Shown piece by piece: positions 43,895 to 53,750 of a stretch of 64,000 bases of DNA. Positions within the stretch are counted from its first letter, which is position 1, and every line of letters begins with the position of its first letter. A program made the translations under genes and the position numbers. The notes under the pieces are model-generated. The model was not told where the DNA came from, searched no databases, and saw only the letters and a program-made list of their open reading frames with translations. The stretch comes from Akkermansiaceae bacterium. GTDB taxonomy: Bacteria > Verrucomicrobiota > Verrucomicrobiia > Verrucomicrobiales > Akkermansiaceae. Location of the stretch: contig JAQWZU010000206.1 of the NCBI GenBank assembly GCA_029253285.1, positions 1 through 64,000 of the forward strand, given 5' to 3'.

Positions 43895-46110
43895 TCGCCC
43901 CTCCCTCCATTTCCCGGCTGGCACCCTGGTCGCTCTTGCTCCCACTGGTGCCCCTGCTCGCGCCTCTCCCCGAGGCCCTGCAGGAGCCCCCGGCACCGCA
44001 TGCGGTGTTGCGGGACCGGAATGGACAGGAGCTCACGCACTTCCCCCGCGACGACTATTTTCGCCATCATCCGGCTACTCTCGGTGAGATCCCGGAGCAC
44101 CTCGTCAAAGCCACTCTCGCCGCCGAAGACAAACGCTTCTTCGAACACCCCGGCATTGACTACGCCGCCACGCTCCGTGCCTTCCGTGATAATTCACAAC
44201 ATCAACGAATCACCTCGGGAGCTTCGACCATCACGCAGCAGTTGATCAAAATCTCCACCCCGGCAGCTAAGCGAAACTGGCAAAAGAAAGTTAGCGAAGT
44301 CCTCGCCGCCCGCCGTCTGGAATCACAATGGAGCAAAAAGGAAATCCTCACCGCCTACCTCAACCGACTCGACTACGGTTCCCACCAACAAGGGTGCTCC
44401 GCTGCCGCACGTCACTTCTTTGGAAAGCCCCTCGCCGATCTCTCGCTCGCCGAATCAGCCCTCCTCGCCGGGCTTCCCCAGGCTCCTTCCCGTCTCAACC
44501 CCCACCGCAATCCCCAGGACGCATTGATCCGCCGTAACTGGATTCTCGACCGCCTGCAGTCCGAGTTTCACTACGACGATAACGTCATCTCTCGCGCCAA
44601 GACAGAACCCATTCTGCTCGCCGACAGGAGCATTTCCAATCCCATCCCTCACCTCGCTCGGGACTACGACGAGGCGACCCGCCTCAGCATCGACGCCGAC
44701 CTGCAACGCGAAACCCACACTATCCTCACCGACGAACTCGCCCGACTTCGTGAGAAAAATGTCCAGCACGGCGCACTCGTCGTCCTCCACAATCCTACTG
44801 GTGAAATCCTTGCCTTCCACGGTTCGTCCGATTTCGCCAGCCCCAATGGCGGACAGATCAACGGCGCCCTCGCTCCCCGCTCCGCAGGGTCCACGCTCAA
44901 ACCCTTTACCTACCTTCTGGCCTTTCAGAACCAATCGCTCTTCCCCGGATCGATCATCGCCGACATCCCCACCGACTACCAAACCGAGGAAGGACTCGAC
45001 GCGCCCAAAAACTTCGACCGCCGCCATTACGGCCCCGTTTCCATCCGCCACGCCCTTGCAAATTCACTCAACGTCTCGGCCATGCGCATGCTCAATCAAG
45101 TCGGCGGCCCGGAGCCTCTGCATCGTCTCCTCACCGAGCTCGACCTGACCACCCTCCACCGTCAACCCACCGAATACGGACTCGGCCTCACCATCGGAAA
45201 TGCCGAAGTCAATCTTCTCGAACTCACCAATGCCTACGCCACCCTCGCCCGTCTCGGCGAACACCTCACCACGACTTTTCTCCCCGATCAAGAACCCACG
45301 AGTTCCTATCCCTTCACCAGCGACGCCTCCTATCTCGTCACCGACATTCTCGCCGACAATTCCGCCCGCTCCGCCGCCTTCGGCATTCATTCCAATCTCC
45401 GCCTCCCCTTCCCCTGCGCCGTCAAAACCGGCACTTCCTCCGACTTCCGTGACAACTGGTGTCTTGGCTTCACCGGCGAATTCACCGTCGGCGTCTGGGT
45501 CGGAAATTTCGACAATTCACCCATGGCCGGCATCTCAGGGGTCAGCGGTGCCAGCCCCATCTTCCACCGCACCATGCTCGCCCTCCACGAAGGGCAACGC
45601 CCGACCTTTCCAAAGCAACCCGCCACCCTCGCGCGCATCTCCATCGACGAGCGAACCGGCCACCGCTTCCTTATTTCACCGGCACAAAACACACCCTTCC
45701 AACGACGCGAACTCTGCTTCAAGAATCACCTTCCCCTCCCCATCTCTCCCATCAACTTCACCAAGGAAAACAAAGCCCTCCTCTCCCTGGAATACGCCGA
45801 GTGGTTTAAGTCGGAAGACAACACCAAACGCCACGCCTTTGCCCTCGCCGACTCCAAACCACCCTTGCAGGAATCCCTGCAAATCCTGACCCCTCTTCCC
45901 AACGCAACCTACTACCTCGACCCCGAACTCCCCGGTAATTCCCCCGAGCTCAATCTCAAAGCAAACCTCACCGACGGCCACTGGCTCAGCGACACCCTCA
46001 GCATCCAAAACGGAGTCGCCCAACTCACCCCCGGTGAGCACACCATCACCCTGGTCAACCCCGACACCCGCCAGGAAGTCACCTGCCAGTTTCAAGTGGA
46101 ATCACTCTGA
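43891..46110 (+). CDS. pbpC: Penicillin-binding protein 1C
   Basis: 739 residues. One N-terminal membrane anchor (about 10-30). GT51 transglycosylase domain: AAEDKRFFEHPGIDYAATLRA and SGASTITQQLIKI with both catalytic Glu regions present. Transpeptidase domain: SAGSTLKPF (Ser334, Lys337), NSLNVSAM (SxN) and KTGTSSDFRDN (Lys512). A C-terminal beta domain of the BiPBP_C type follows. It polymerises and may cross-link glycan strands. It starts inside the alpha-2-macroglobulin stop codon, so the two are translated together. Confidence 0.95.
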   Translation: MIAPPSISRLAPWSLLLPLVPLLAPLPEALQEPPAPHAVLRDRNGQELTHFPRDDYFRHHPATLGEIPEHLVKATLAAEDKRFFEHPGIDYAATLRAFRDNSQHQRITSGASTITQQLIKISTPAAKRNWQKKVSEVLAARRLESQWSKKEILTAYLNRLDYGSHQQGCSAAARHFFGKPLADLSLAESALLAGLPQAPSRLNPHRNPQDALIRRNWILDRLQSEFHYDDNVISRAKTEPILLADRSISNPIPHLARDYDEATRLSIDADLQRETHTILTDELARLREKNVQHGALVVLHNPTGEILAFHGSSDFASPNGGQINGALAPRSAGSTLKPFTYLLAFQNQSLFPGSIIADIPTDYQTEEGLDAPKNFDRRHYGPVSIRHALANSLNVSAMRMLNQVGGPEPLHRLLTELDLTTLHRQPTEYGLGLTIGNAEVNLLELTNAYATLARLGEHLTTTFLPDQEPTSSYPFTSDASYLVTDILADNSARSAAFGIHSNLRLPFPCAVKTGTSSDFRDNWCLGFTGEFTVGVWVGNFDNSPMAGISGVSGASPIFHRTMLALHEGQRPTFPKQPATLARISIDERTGHRFLISPAQNTPFQRRELCFKNHLPLPISPINFTKENKALLSLEYAEWFKSEDNTKRHAFALADSKPPLQESLQILTPLPNATYYLDPELPGNSPELNLKANLTDGHWLSDTLSIQNGVAQLTPGEHTITLVNPDTRQEVTCQFQVESL

Positions 46111-46148
46111 TACTCGAAATTTCTCACAGGCAAAAGTTGTCAAGATCA

Positions 46149-46400
46149 AGAGTAACAGGAAGCTTTAAAATTGTTAAGAGAGATTATTGAAGATAAAATG
46201 ACTCTCAAACAGATTGCCGAAGCGCAACCGATGATTAGCCATCAGGAGAAGTAAAATCTCCCTCTATTCTCACCCTCGGCGATCAAACAAAAAACCGGGG
46301 AGAAATTCGTGACGGACGTCAAATTATAATTTCAGGCGATTGGGTGGAAGTTCCGAAGCACTCGACATTATCGGCCCGGACGTTTACTCAGGCCCCGTTC
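46149..46400 (+). pseudogene. Possible coding relic between pbpC and the ABC-F gene
   Basis: The 290-bp gap has lower GC than its flanks. Two frames read like parts of one protein. 46156-46254 gives QEALKLLREIIEDKMTLKQI and AEAQPMISHQEK. After a frame change near 46245, GEVKSPSILTLGDQ and RGEIRDGRQIIISGDWVEVP run straight into the ABC-F frame. Neither part has a convincing start and no family is recognised. A decayed gene with a frameshift is the best guess; chance is not excluded. Confidence 0.3.
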
Positions 46401-48275
46401 ATGACACTTCTCTCCGCAAACGAAATCCGCCTCGCCTACGGGCATCAGACTCTTCTCGATGGCGTCACTCTTGCCGTCGCGGCTGGAGAGAAAGTCGGAC
46501 TCGTCGGACGCAACGGCTGCGGAAAGACCTCTCTCCTCAAAATACTCGCCGACGAAAACCAAGCTGACTCAGGCGACATCTCGAAACGTCGAGGCATCCG
46601 CATCGGTTATCTTCCCCAGGAATTCGAACTCGATCTTGAGAAATCCGTTCACGAAAACATCTCCGCCGGTGCTTCAGACGTTGTCGATGCCATCACACGC
46701 TATGAGAACGGCGATGGCACCGAGACCGAACTCGCCGACTTCCTTACCTTCATCGATCACACCGACGGTTGGAATCTCGACGCACGTATCCAGTCTCTCT
46801 CCAACGCACTGGGCACTCCCCCTCTTGAAGCCGGAACCGGCCCGCTCTCCGGTGGCGAAAAACGCCGTGTTGCTCTTTGCCGCGCTCTTGCCTCCCAACC
46901 TGATCTCCTTCTCCTCGACGAGCCGACCAACCACCTCGACGCCGATTCCATCCGCTGGCTGGAAAGCTTCCTCGAAAACTACGGCGGCGCGGTCATCTTC
47001 GTCACGCACGACCGCTACTTCCTCAACGTCATCGCCACCCGCATCATCGAAATCGACAACGGCAAGGCCTATTCCCACCCCGGAAACTACACGGCCTTTC
47101 TTGAGTCCAAAGCGATCCGCCAAAACATCGCGGAGAATTCCGAGAAAAAGCGCCAAAAGTTTCTCAAAGAAGAACTCGAGTGGGTCCGCGCCGGAGTCAA
47201 AGCCCGCACCACTAAATCCCGCTCCCGCCTCGACGCTTTCTACAAAGTCAAAGACCAGGAAGCGCCTCCCGAAGAGATGCAAATGGATCTCCTAATGCCG
47301 CCTCCACCGCGTCTCGGCGACACCATCGTCGATCTCGAAAAAGTCGGCATCAACTTCGGATCCGAAACCTCACCTCGTTGGCTCTTTCGCAGCCTTGACC
47401 TCAAACTAGAAGCAGGACAATGCACTGGTATTGTCGGACGTAATGGGGTCGGTAAAACGACTCTCCTCAAGATCTGCCTCGACCAACTACAGCCAACACA
47501 AGGCACGGCCAAGTTGGGGAAGCAGGTAAAGATCAACTACATCGACCAAACCCGGATGCAACTCGACGGAACCGGCTCTCTCCTCGATGAAATCTCCGAC
47601 GGCAACGAAAAGATCTTCTTCGGAGAAGAAACCATCGGTGCCCGAGCCTATCTCAAGCGCTTCCTCTTCTCCGACGACCGCATTAACGAACGCGTCGACC
47701 TCCTCTCCGGGGGCGAACGCGCCCGCCTCATGCTCGCCAAAGTCCTCAAGACCGGCGGCAACCTCATCGTCCTCGACGAACCAACCAACGACCTCGATCT
47801 CCCCTCCCTCCGCATGCTCGAGGAAGCCCTTGCCGCCTTTGGAGGCACCATCATCGTGGTCTCCCACGACCGCTATTTCCTCGATCGAATCTGCGACCAA
47901 ATTATCGCCTTCGAAGACGAGGGCGTCCGCGTGACCCCCGGCAACTATTCCTACTATCTCGAAAAACGACAGGCCCGAGAGAATGCCGAACGCGCCCAAG
48001 CCAACGCACTCGCGAAAAAGAAGAAGCCCATCGTCAAAAAAGACAAGCCCCGGAAGCTCACCATGGCCGAAGGCATGGAACTCGAGAGTATGGAGGAACG
48101 CATCGTGGAGGCCGAAGAAAAAGTCAGCAAACTCGAAGCCCAGTGCAACGACCCTGCCGTCCAATCCAACTTCGAAGAGATCCCCAAAGTAACCGCCGCT
48201 CTCGAGGCCGCGAAAGCTGAAACAGAAACACTCTACTCCCGCTGGGAAGCACTCAGCGCGCTCAAAACGAACTAG
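46401..48275 (+). CDS. ABC-F family ATPase (Uup-like)
   Basis: 624 residues from ATG 46401 (MTLLSANEIRLAYG), the usual ABC-F start. Two ABC domains: Walker A GRNGCGKTS (36-44) and GRNGVGKTT, signatures LSGGEKRRVALCRAL and LSGGERARLMLAKVL, Walker B LLLDEPTNHLD and IVLDEPTNDLD. A linker of about 80 residues joins them and a C-terminal coiled coil (about 555-624, charged) is as in Uup. ABC-F proteins bind ribosomes or DNA structures rather than transport. No membrane segments. An in-frame upstream GTG at 46344 lies in the relic and is unlikely. Confidence 0.93.
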   Translation: MTLLSANEIRLAYGHQTLLDGVTLAVAAGEKVGLVGRNGCGKTSLLKILADENQADSGDISKRRGIRIGYLPQEFELDLEKSVHENISAGASDVVDAITRYENGDGTETELADFLTFIDHTDGWNLDARIQSLSNALGTPPLEAGTGPLSGGEKRRVALCRALASQPDLLLLDEPTNHLDADSIRWLESFLENYGGAVIFVTHDRYFLNVIATRIIEIDNGKAYSHPGNYTAFLESKAIRQNIAENSEKKRQKFLKEELEWVRAGVKARTTKSRSRLDAFYKVKDQEAPPEEMQMDLLMPPPPRLGDTIVDLEKVGINFGSETSPRWLFRSLDLKLEAGQCTGIVGRNGVGKTTLLKICLDQLQPTQGTAKLGKQVKINYIDQTRMQLDGTGSLLDEISDGNEKIFFGEETIGARAYLKRFLFSDDRINERVDLLSGGERARLMLAKVLKTGGNLIVLDEPTNDLDLPSLRMLEEALAAFGGTIIVVSHDRYFLDRICDQIIAFEDEGVRVTPGNYSYYLEKRQARENAERAQANALAKKKKPIVKKDKPRKLTMAEGMELESMEERIVEAEEKVSKLEAQCNDPAVQSNFEEIPKVTAALEAAKAETETLYSRWEALSALKTN

Positions 48276-48315
48276 GCCTATCTTCGTCCAGACCAGTCAT
48301 TCATAAGCCAAGACC

Positions 48316-49110
48316 ATGAGAGTTCTCTTCTCCATTCTGCTGCTCGCTCTCTCGTTATCCCTTCCCGGGCAGGCGGAAGAATCCAAACTCCGCTATCGCA
48401 TCGAAGCGAAAACCTTCGAATACGGCGAAGCGGACATTCGCAAGGTGCTCGAATACACCGCGCGCCCTTTGTGGAAAAATTTCCCCGGCTACAAAGTTGA
48501 ACCCATGGTCATTACGAAGAGCAATTCCGGCCCCATCGTCATTTTCCAACGCAATGCCCGCCAGGAAATCGTAGTCAAGCTGGACACCCACAAAACCTAT
48601 TGGAGTCAATACGCCTATCAATGGGCCCACGAACTTTGCCATGTGCTGTGCGGCTTCCGCGAAGACGGTCGGGAGAACAAGTGGTTTGAGGAAACCCTCT
48701 GCGAACTCTCCTCACTCTTCTGTATGCGGGCGATGGTTTTGGACTGGGAAAAAAAGCCCCCCTACCCGAATTGGAAAAACTACTCGGAGAGCCTCCAATC
48801 CTACGCCGACAACGTCATCTCCAACTACGAGAGGGTGGATATGCTGGGGCTCGCCGCTTACTACAAAAAGCACGAGCCCGAGCTCAGAAAATCCGCTACT
48901 CTGCGCAATCTCAACGGAACGATGGCGGCCGCGCTTTTACCCGTCTTCGAAAAAAATCCCCAACACTGGGAGGCGATCCGATACCTCAACGTGACCCCGG
49001 CCAGATCTGGACTCACCTTTAAGCAATACCTCGCCAAGTGGAAAAAGGACGCCCCTAAAAAACACCACGGCCTGATCGATGGCATCGCCCGCGTGTTTGC
49101 GGTGGAATGA
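48316..49110 (+). CDS. Secreted HExxH protein, putative gluzincin-like metallopeptidase
   Basis: 264 residues with a signal peptide ending near residue 20 (LPGQA). WAHELCHVLCGF provides HExxH at 105-109, and WFEETLCELSS supplies Glu125/126 about 16 residues later, a plausible third zinc ligand as in gluzincins. The rest is helical, with a segment ADNVISNYERVDMLGLAAYYKK. No family name comes to mind. The active-site reading is from motif spacing alone. It is preceded by a 40-nt gap after the ABC-F gene and has no clear functional partner. Confidence 0.65.
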   Translation: MRVLFSILLLALSLSLPGQAEESKLRYRIEAKTFEYGEADIRKVLEYTARPLWKNFPGYKVEPMVITKSNSGPIVIFQRNARQEIVVKLDTHKTYWSQYAYQWAHELCHVLCGFREDGRENKWFEETLCELSSLFCMRAMVLDWEKKPPYPNWKNYSESLQSYADNVISNYERVDMLGLAAYYKKHEPELRKSATLRNLNGTMAAALLPVFEKNPQHWEAIRYLNVTPARSGLTFKQYLAKWKKDAPKKHHGLIDGIARVFAVE

Positions 49111-49303
49111 TCTACCGCCCCAACCACTCAAGATAAGCTTCGCTCCCCGAGTCTGGCGAACTCACAAGAAACCCGGGCTCCTCGCGGGGGGGTGGAGATT
49201 ACGGAAAACCGCCTCGAGATCCGTCATCTTGGCTTTATTTGTCCTCAAAATCGCGGGGGTAGATTGATGCGCAAGGCAAGAGAGTGTTTACGCAGGCTAC
49301 CAG

Positions 49304-50521
49304 TTGCTTTTCGACCGGGTGTGTGCCAATCTGTCGCGCCAATCACATATCGCTTTGAAATCCGCCGTCCTAGACAAGCTTCTCGACCGCCTCGACCAAA
49401 TCGAGCCCGGTGAGTTACAGGGCTTGCTCTCGAAGCTCGTTCGCGAGAAGGGATTGCTCCAAAAGGTCTTCGAGGCACTTCGTGAAGGCGTTCTCCTTCT
49501 GGATTCCGAAGGCCAAATTAACTTCATCAATGCCGCCGGTTGCCGCTTTTTCGGAACCTCCCCCGATCAGGCCCAGGGGGAATCCATTGAGCAGACGATC
49601 CGCGGTCTGGAATGGAGCCAACTGGTCAGCTCGCCCCGCAGCACCGTGAGCCGCGACCTTGAGGTCTTTTATCCTGAGAACCGCTACCTCAATTTCTACC
49701 TCTCTCCCGTCGCCGAAGAAGACGATGCCGACCTGGGCTACGTCATGCTCGTTCGTGACGTCACGCGCTCGAAAGCGGAGGCCGAAGAGGAATTGGAATC
49801 CGAAAAGATCAACGCCCTCACTCTTCTGGCTGCCGGAGTTGCCCATGAGATCGGAAACCCGCTCAATTCTCTTTCGCTTCACCTTCAATTACTAGAGCGC
49901 AGGGTCCGAGATCTCCCCGAAGGCGATCAACAATCTCTCAGTGATCACCTTGGCACGGCGCGCAACGAGATCGAACGGCTCGATACCATCCTGAAGCAAT
50001 TTCTTCAGGCGATGCGCCCCACCACGCCCGTACGCGAGGCCGCCGATCTTCACGAACTCCTCGAAAAAACGGTCCTCACCCTCAAGCCGGAGCTCGAAAC
50101 GCGCGAGATCGCGGTGCAATTGAATCTCGCCGGTGAACTCCCCAGCCTGAGCCTCGACGCCGCACAAATCCAGCAGGCTCTCTACAACCTGATCCGCAAT
50201 GCTTATCAGGCCATCAGCCCGCCGAACGGAGAGATTGTTATTCAAAGCGTCGTCACCGAATACGAGGTTACGCTTTCCATTTCCGACAACGGCAGCGGCA
50301 TTTCTCCGGAAATGATGGGTGCGATGTTCGAGCCCTTCCAAACGACAAAAAACTCCGGTACCGGACTGGGCATGCTCATCGTGCGCCGCATTCTCCGTGA
50401 ACACGGCGGCGAGTTGGAGGTCGAAAGCGAGGAAAACGTCGGCACCAAAGTCTCTCTCTTTTTCCCGCGAACCGATAAACGTGTTCGCCTTCTCAGCAAC
50501 CAAGCCCCCATCGAAGTCTAA
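49304..50521 (+). CDS. NtrB-like sensor histidine kinase
   Basis: 405 residues if the TTG at 49304 is the start; a TTG at 49355 would remove 17 residues. A helical N-terminus leads to a PAS domain (about 53-155, ALREGVLLLDSEGQINFINAAG). The HisKA helix carries AAGVAHEIGNPLNSLSLHL with His181. HATPase boxes follow: NLIRNAYQAI (N), ISDNGSGISPEMM (G1) and TGLGMLIVRRI (G2). No membrane helix, so it senses a cytoplasmic signal. The response regulator starts immediately after its stop codon. Confidence 0.92.
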   Translation: MLFDRVCANLSRQSHIALKSAVLDKLLDRLDQIEPGELQGLLSKLVREKGLLQKVFEALREGVLLLDSEGQINFINAAGCRFFGTSPDQAQGESIEQTIRGLEWSQLVSSPRSTVSRDLEVFYPENRYLNFYLSPVAEEDDADLGYVMLVRDVTRSKAEAEEELESEKINALTLLAAGVAHEIGNPLNSLSLHLQLLERRVRDLPEGDQQSLSDHLGTARNEIERLDTILKQFLQAMRPTTPVREAADLHELLEKTVLTLKPELETREIAVQLNLAGELPSLSLDAAQIQQALYNLIRNAYQAISPPNGEIVIQSVVTEYEVTLSISDNGSGISPEMMGAMFEPFQTTKNSGTGLGMLIVRRILREHGGELEVESEENVGTKVSLFFPRTDKRVRLLSNQAPIEV

Positions 50522-51922
50522 ATGAAAACCCTCCTCATCGTTGACGACGAGAAAGCGACCCGCGACGCCTTGCGGATGGCCCTGGAAGAGTCCTTTGACT
50601 GCTACCTCGCCGCCGATCTCAAGCAAGCGACTCTGATTCTCAAAAACGAAGACGTCGACCTTCTCCTCACCGACCTCCGGCTTGGTGGCGATTCCGGAAT
50701 GGAGGTTCTCGATGTCGCAAATTCCCGTCCCAATCCGCCGGTCTCTCTCATGATGACGGCTTACGGTTCGGTCGACACCGCGGTGGAAGCAATGCGACGC
50801 GGGGCTTGGCATTTCGTCACCAAACCACTCAATCTCGATGAGGTCGAACTCCTTCTCAAGCGCGCCGTTCGCAGTCGCTCGCTGGAAAAGGAAAACAAGA
50901 TTCTCGTCAGAGAAAACGAATCCCTTCGCGAAAGCGGAGCCAAGACCAGCAAAGGGCTCGGCCGTCTCATCGGCAGTTCCGCACCCATGGCCAAGGTCAC
51001 GGGCATCATCGAACAAATCGCGCAAACCCGCGCCACGGTCCTCATCGAAGGCGAGTCCGGCACCGGAAAGGAAGTCGTGGCACACGTCCTACACGATCTC
51101 TCCGGCCGTCCTGGCGAAAAATTTGTCGCGGTCAACTGCGCGGCCCTCTCGCCCCAGCTCCTCGAAAGCGAGCTCTTCGGCCACGAAAAAGGCGCCTTCA
51201 CCGGCGCCACGCAGCGGCGCGTCGGGCGATTCGAGCAAGCACACGGCGGAACGCTCTTCCTCGACGAAATCGGCGAAATTGACTCCGCTACCCAGGTGAA
51301 ACTCCTCCGAGCCCTCTCCGAGCGCACCATTGAGCGTGTCGGATCCAATACTCCGGTTCCCATCGATGTTCGCGTCATCACCGCCACCAACAAACACCTC
51401 ACCGATTTAGTGGCCGAAGGAGAATTCAGGGAAGACCTTTTTTTCCGTCTCAACGTTCTTGCGATCGACATGCCGCCCTTGCGGGAGCGCCGGGAGGACA
51501 TTGTCCTCCTCGCGAATGCCTTCCTACAGGAGTTTGCCGAGGAAAATGGACGCCCGGAAAAACCCCTCACCGAAGCAGCAATGACCCGCCTCGTTGCCTA
51601 CAATTGGCCCGGAAATGTCCGCGAATTGCGCACCGCCATCGAGCATGCCGTGGTGATGTCGAACCAATCATCCCTCGATATCCAGCATTTGCCCGAATTC
51701 CTCTTCAGTGGAGAGGCTCTCACAGAATCAAACTCTAAGAAAAACGCCCTTGCTCCCACGGAGGAATTCAACTTGCATGCTCTAGAGCAACGCGCAATCC
51801 ATGGCGCTCTGACGGCAACCGGTGGAAATCGCACCAAAGCCGCTGAGTTATTGGGGATTAGCCGCCGCACTCTTCAGCGAAAACTTCGCGATACATCCTC
51901 TCCCGACAACACCGCAACATGA
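50522..51922 (+). CDS. NtrC-family sigma-54 response regulator
   Basis: 466 residues. Receiver domain with phosphoacceptor Asp51 (LLLTDLRLGGDSG). AAA+ domain with Walker A GESGTGKE, the sigma-54 loop GAFTGA, Walker B GGTLFLDEIGEI and the arginine-finger region FREDLFFRLNVL. The C-terminal Fis-type HTH is GNRTKAAELLGISRRTLQRKL. It activates sigma-54 promoters when phosphorylated by the adjacent kinase. Its stop overlaps the start of the GT-C-like gene by 4 nt, which is an odd partner. Target genes are not evident in the window. Confidence 0.95.
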   Translation: MKTLLIVDDEKATRDALRMALEESFDCYLAADLKQATLILKNEDVDLLLTDLRLGGDSGMEVLDVANSRPNPPVSLMMTAYGSVDTAVEAMRRGAWHFVTKPLNLDEVELLLKRAVRSRSLEKENKILVRENESLRESGAKTSKGLGRLIGSSAPMAKVTGIIEQIAQTRATVLIEGESGTGKEVVAHVLHDLSGRPGEKFVAVNCAALSPQLLESELFGHEKGAFTGATQRRVGRFEQAHGGTLFLDEIGEIDSATQVKLLRALSERTIERVGSNTPVPIDVRVITATNKHLTDLVAEGEFREDLFFRLNVLAIDMPPLRERREDIVLLANAFLQEFAEENGRPEKPLTEAAMTRLVAYNWPGNVRELRTAIEHAVVMSNQSSLDIQHLPEFLFSGEALTESNSKKNALAPTEEFNLHALEQRAIHGALTATGGNRTKAAELLGISRRTLQRKLRDTSSPDNTAT

Positions 51923-53739
51923 GCAGCTTAAACAAACCCGGAGCCATGGACGCCCCCGTCCTGATCCGTCGCCTCCTTTTCTTCGTCCTCCTCTTCGGAC
52001 TCGTCTTTTTCTACCTCGTCCTCTCCTTCCAAGGGCTCACTTCGTCCAAGGGAATTGATCAGGCGCAAATTGGACGCGAAATTGCCCGCGGAAACGATGC
52101 CACGACCAAGATGATTCGCCCCCTCGCAATCTGGCAGGCCGAGGAAAATACCGGGAATGGCGAAATCAGTCTCGACCAAATTTACGACACCTATCACTCG
52201 CCCCTGAACCCCTATCTCCTCGGAGCTGTGATCAAAGCCGTCGGCGGAGATGATTTCGATAAATTTCAGATGGTCGAAGACAAGCGCACCATCTACCGAC
52301 TCGATCGGGTCATCGCCGCAGTTTCCGTCATCTGTTTCCTGGTCGCCATTGGCATCAACTACCTGCTGATCTCGCGGATCTTCGACGTGCGCATCGCCGG
52401 AGTCACCGCCCTTCTGATGGCACTCTGCGACCTCAACTGGAAGTTCACCCATACCGGGCTCCCCCAGATGTTGATGCTGCTCCTTTTCTCCTGCGCCCTT
52501 TTCTTCATCTATCGCGCCGTGGAAGCCTCCATCGACAACCGCGCAACAATTGGCTCGATCCTGCTTGCAGCCGTCTTCCTGGCACTCCTCGCTCTCGCCC
52601 ATTGGCTGACGCTTTGGATTACGATTGGTTTCGTCCTCTACGCCGCTTTCTTCCTCCGCCCCAAAGGAGCCGCAGCCCTTTCAATCATCGGTGTTATTCT
52701 AGTCTTCAGCCTCTACTTTATAGGCAAGAACCTTGAGTGGACCGGATCACCTGCCGGAACGGCCGGAATGTCGCTCTATGGCGGTCTTCTGGAAACGGAA
52801 GATAACATCATGCGGACTAACGATCCCAGCGAGGAAACCTACGCGGTTCTCTACAATTTAAACTCCCTCATCCTGAATACCACGACGAGCCTGCTGAGAC
52901 AGACCGATCAACTCTATTCCAACCTCGGAGCGATTCTCGCCGCGCCACTCTTCTTCTTCGCCCTCCTCCATCCATTCAAACGAGAATCCATTGCCCAATT
53001 TCGCTGGATCATTCTCTTGATGTGGTTTGTCGGCAGTATCGGAATGGCCTTATTTGGGCTCTCGGCCAAATCTACCGACGCCAATCAACTGCACATCCTT
53101 TTTTCTCCCATCATGACGGCCTACGGGCTGGCTTTCTTCTCCATTCTCTGGAGTCGACTTGAATTCACCGGGAGCGGAGGCATCCTTCGCAATGCACATT
53201 TTGTTATCGTTATCCTTGTCAGTGCAGGCCCACTGATTCTCTCAATTCCCCAGGCCATGCGGAGCGGTCTGGCCTCCGACAAACAAACGCGCCCCGTCTG
53301 GCCACCCTACTGGCCATCCATCCTGAGCCGGACTTTGCATGAAGCAACTGGCGAAAAAGACATCATCTTCTCAGATCAACCTTGGGCCGTCGCCTGGTAT
53401 GCAGATCGCCGCTCGATCTGGCTTCCCAAAAAGGTTTCCGAATTTGAAAAGCTCGAAAAACTCGTCGAGGACCAACAACTCACCAGCGCCGGCATCCTGA
53501 TGAGCCCCTCGTCTTTCAAAGACAATCCACTCTACAAGGTCGGACACTTTGGAGGCAACGAAGAGTTCGCCGCCCTCATGCTGGACGGGCCATCAGTCGG
53601 GGCGACCGCCGGAGGTACTCGCGGACTGCGGAGCCAAGCCCCTCTGTTATCCAGCGTTCTCGCCCGCTACCCTGAATCCAGGCATCTTTTCCCCTTCCGC
53701 TTGGTATATTACTCCAAAAAGCCCATCATCGACCAATAA
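51919..53739 (+). CDS. Membrane protein resembling GT-C glycosyltransferases
   Basis: 606 residues with about ten to twelve hydrophobic segments. After the first helix comes GIDQAQIGREIARGND, the acidic first-loop pattern of ArnT/PMT-like enzymes, then HSPLNPYLLGAV. The soluble C-terminus (about 480-606) is periplasmic. It likely transfers a sugar from a polyprenyl phosphate to an envelope acceptor, inferred from topology and the loop motif. The start lies in the stop codon of the NtrC-like gene, so expression may be tied to the two-component pair. Confidence 0.65.
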   Translation: MSSLNKPGAMDAPVLIRRLLFFVLLFGLVFFYLVLSFQGLTSSKGIDQAQIGREIARGNDATTKMIRPLAIWQAEENTGNGEISLDQIYDTYHSPLNPYLLGAVIKAVGGDDFDKFQMVEDKRTIYRLDRVIAAVSVICFLVAIGINYLLISRIFDVRIAGVTALLMALCDLNWKFTHTGLPQMLMLLLFSCALFFIYRAVEASIDNRATIGSILLAAVFLALLALAHWLTLWITIGFVLYAAFFLRPKGAAALSIIGVILVFSLYFIGKNLEWTGSPAGTAGMSLYGGLLETEDNIMRTNDPSEETYAVLYNLNSLILNTTTSLLRQTDQLYSNLGAILAAPLFFFALLHPFKRESIAQFRWIILLMWFVGSIGMALFGLSAKSTDANQLHILFSPIMTAYGLAFFSILWSRLEFTGSGGILRNAHFVIVILVSAGPLILSIPQAMRSGLASDKQTRPVWPPYWPSILSRTLHEATGEKDIIFSDQPWAVAWYADRRSIWLPKKVSEFEKLEKLVEDQQLTSAGILMSPSSFKDNPLYKVGHFGGNEEFAALMLDGPSVGATAGGTRGLRSQAPLLSSVLARYPESRHLFPFRLVYYSKKPIIDQ

Positions 53740-53750
53740 CGATAGAGCCC

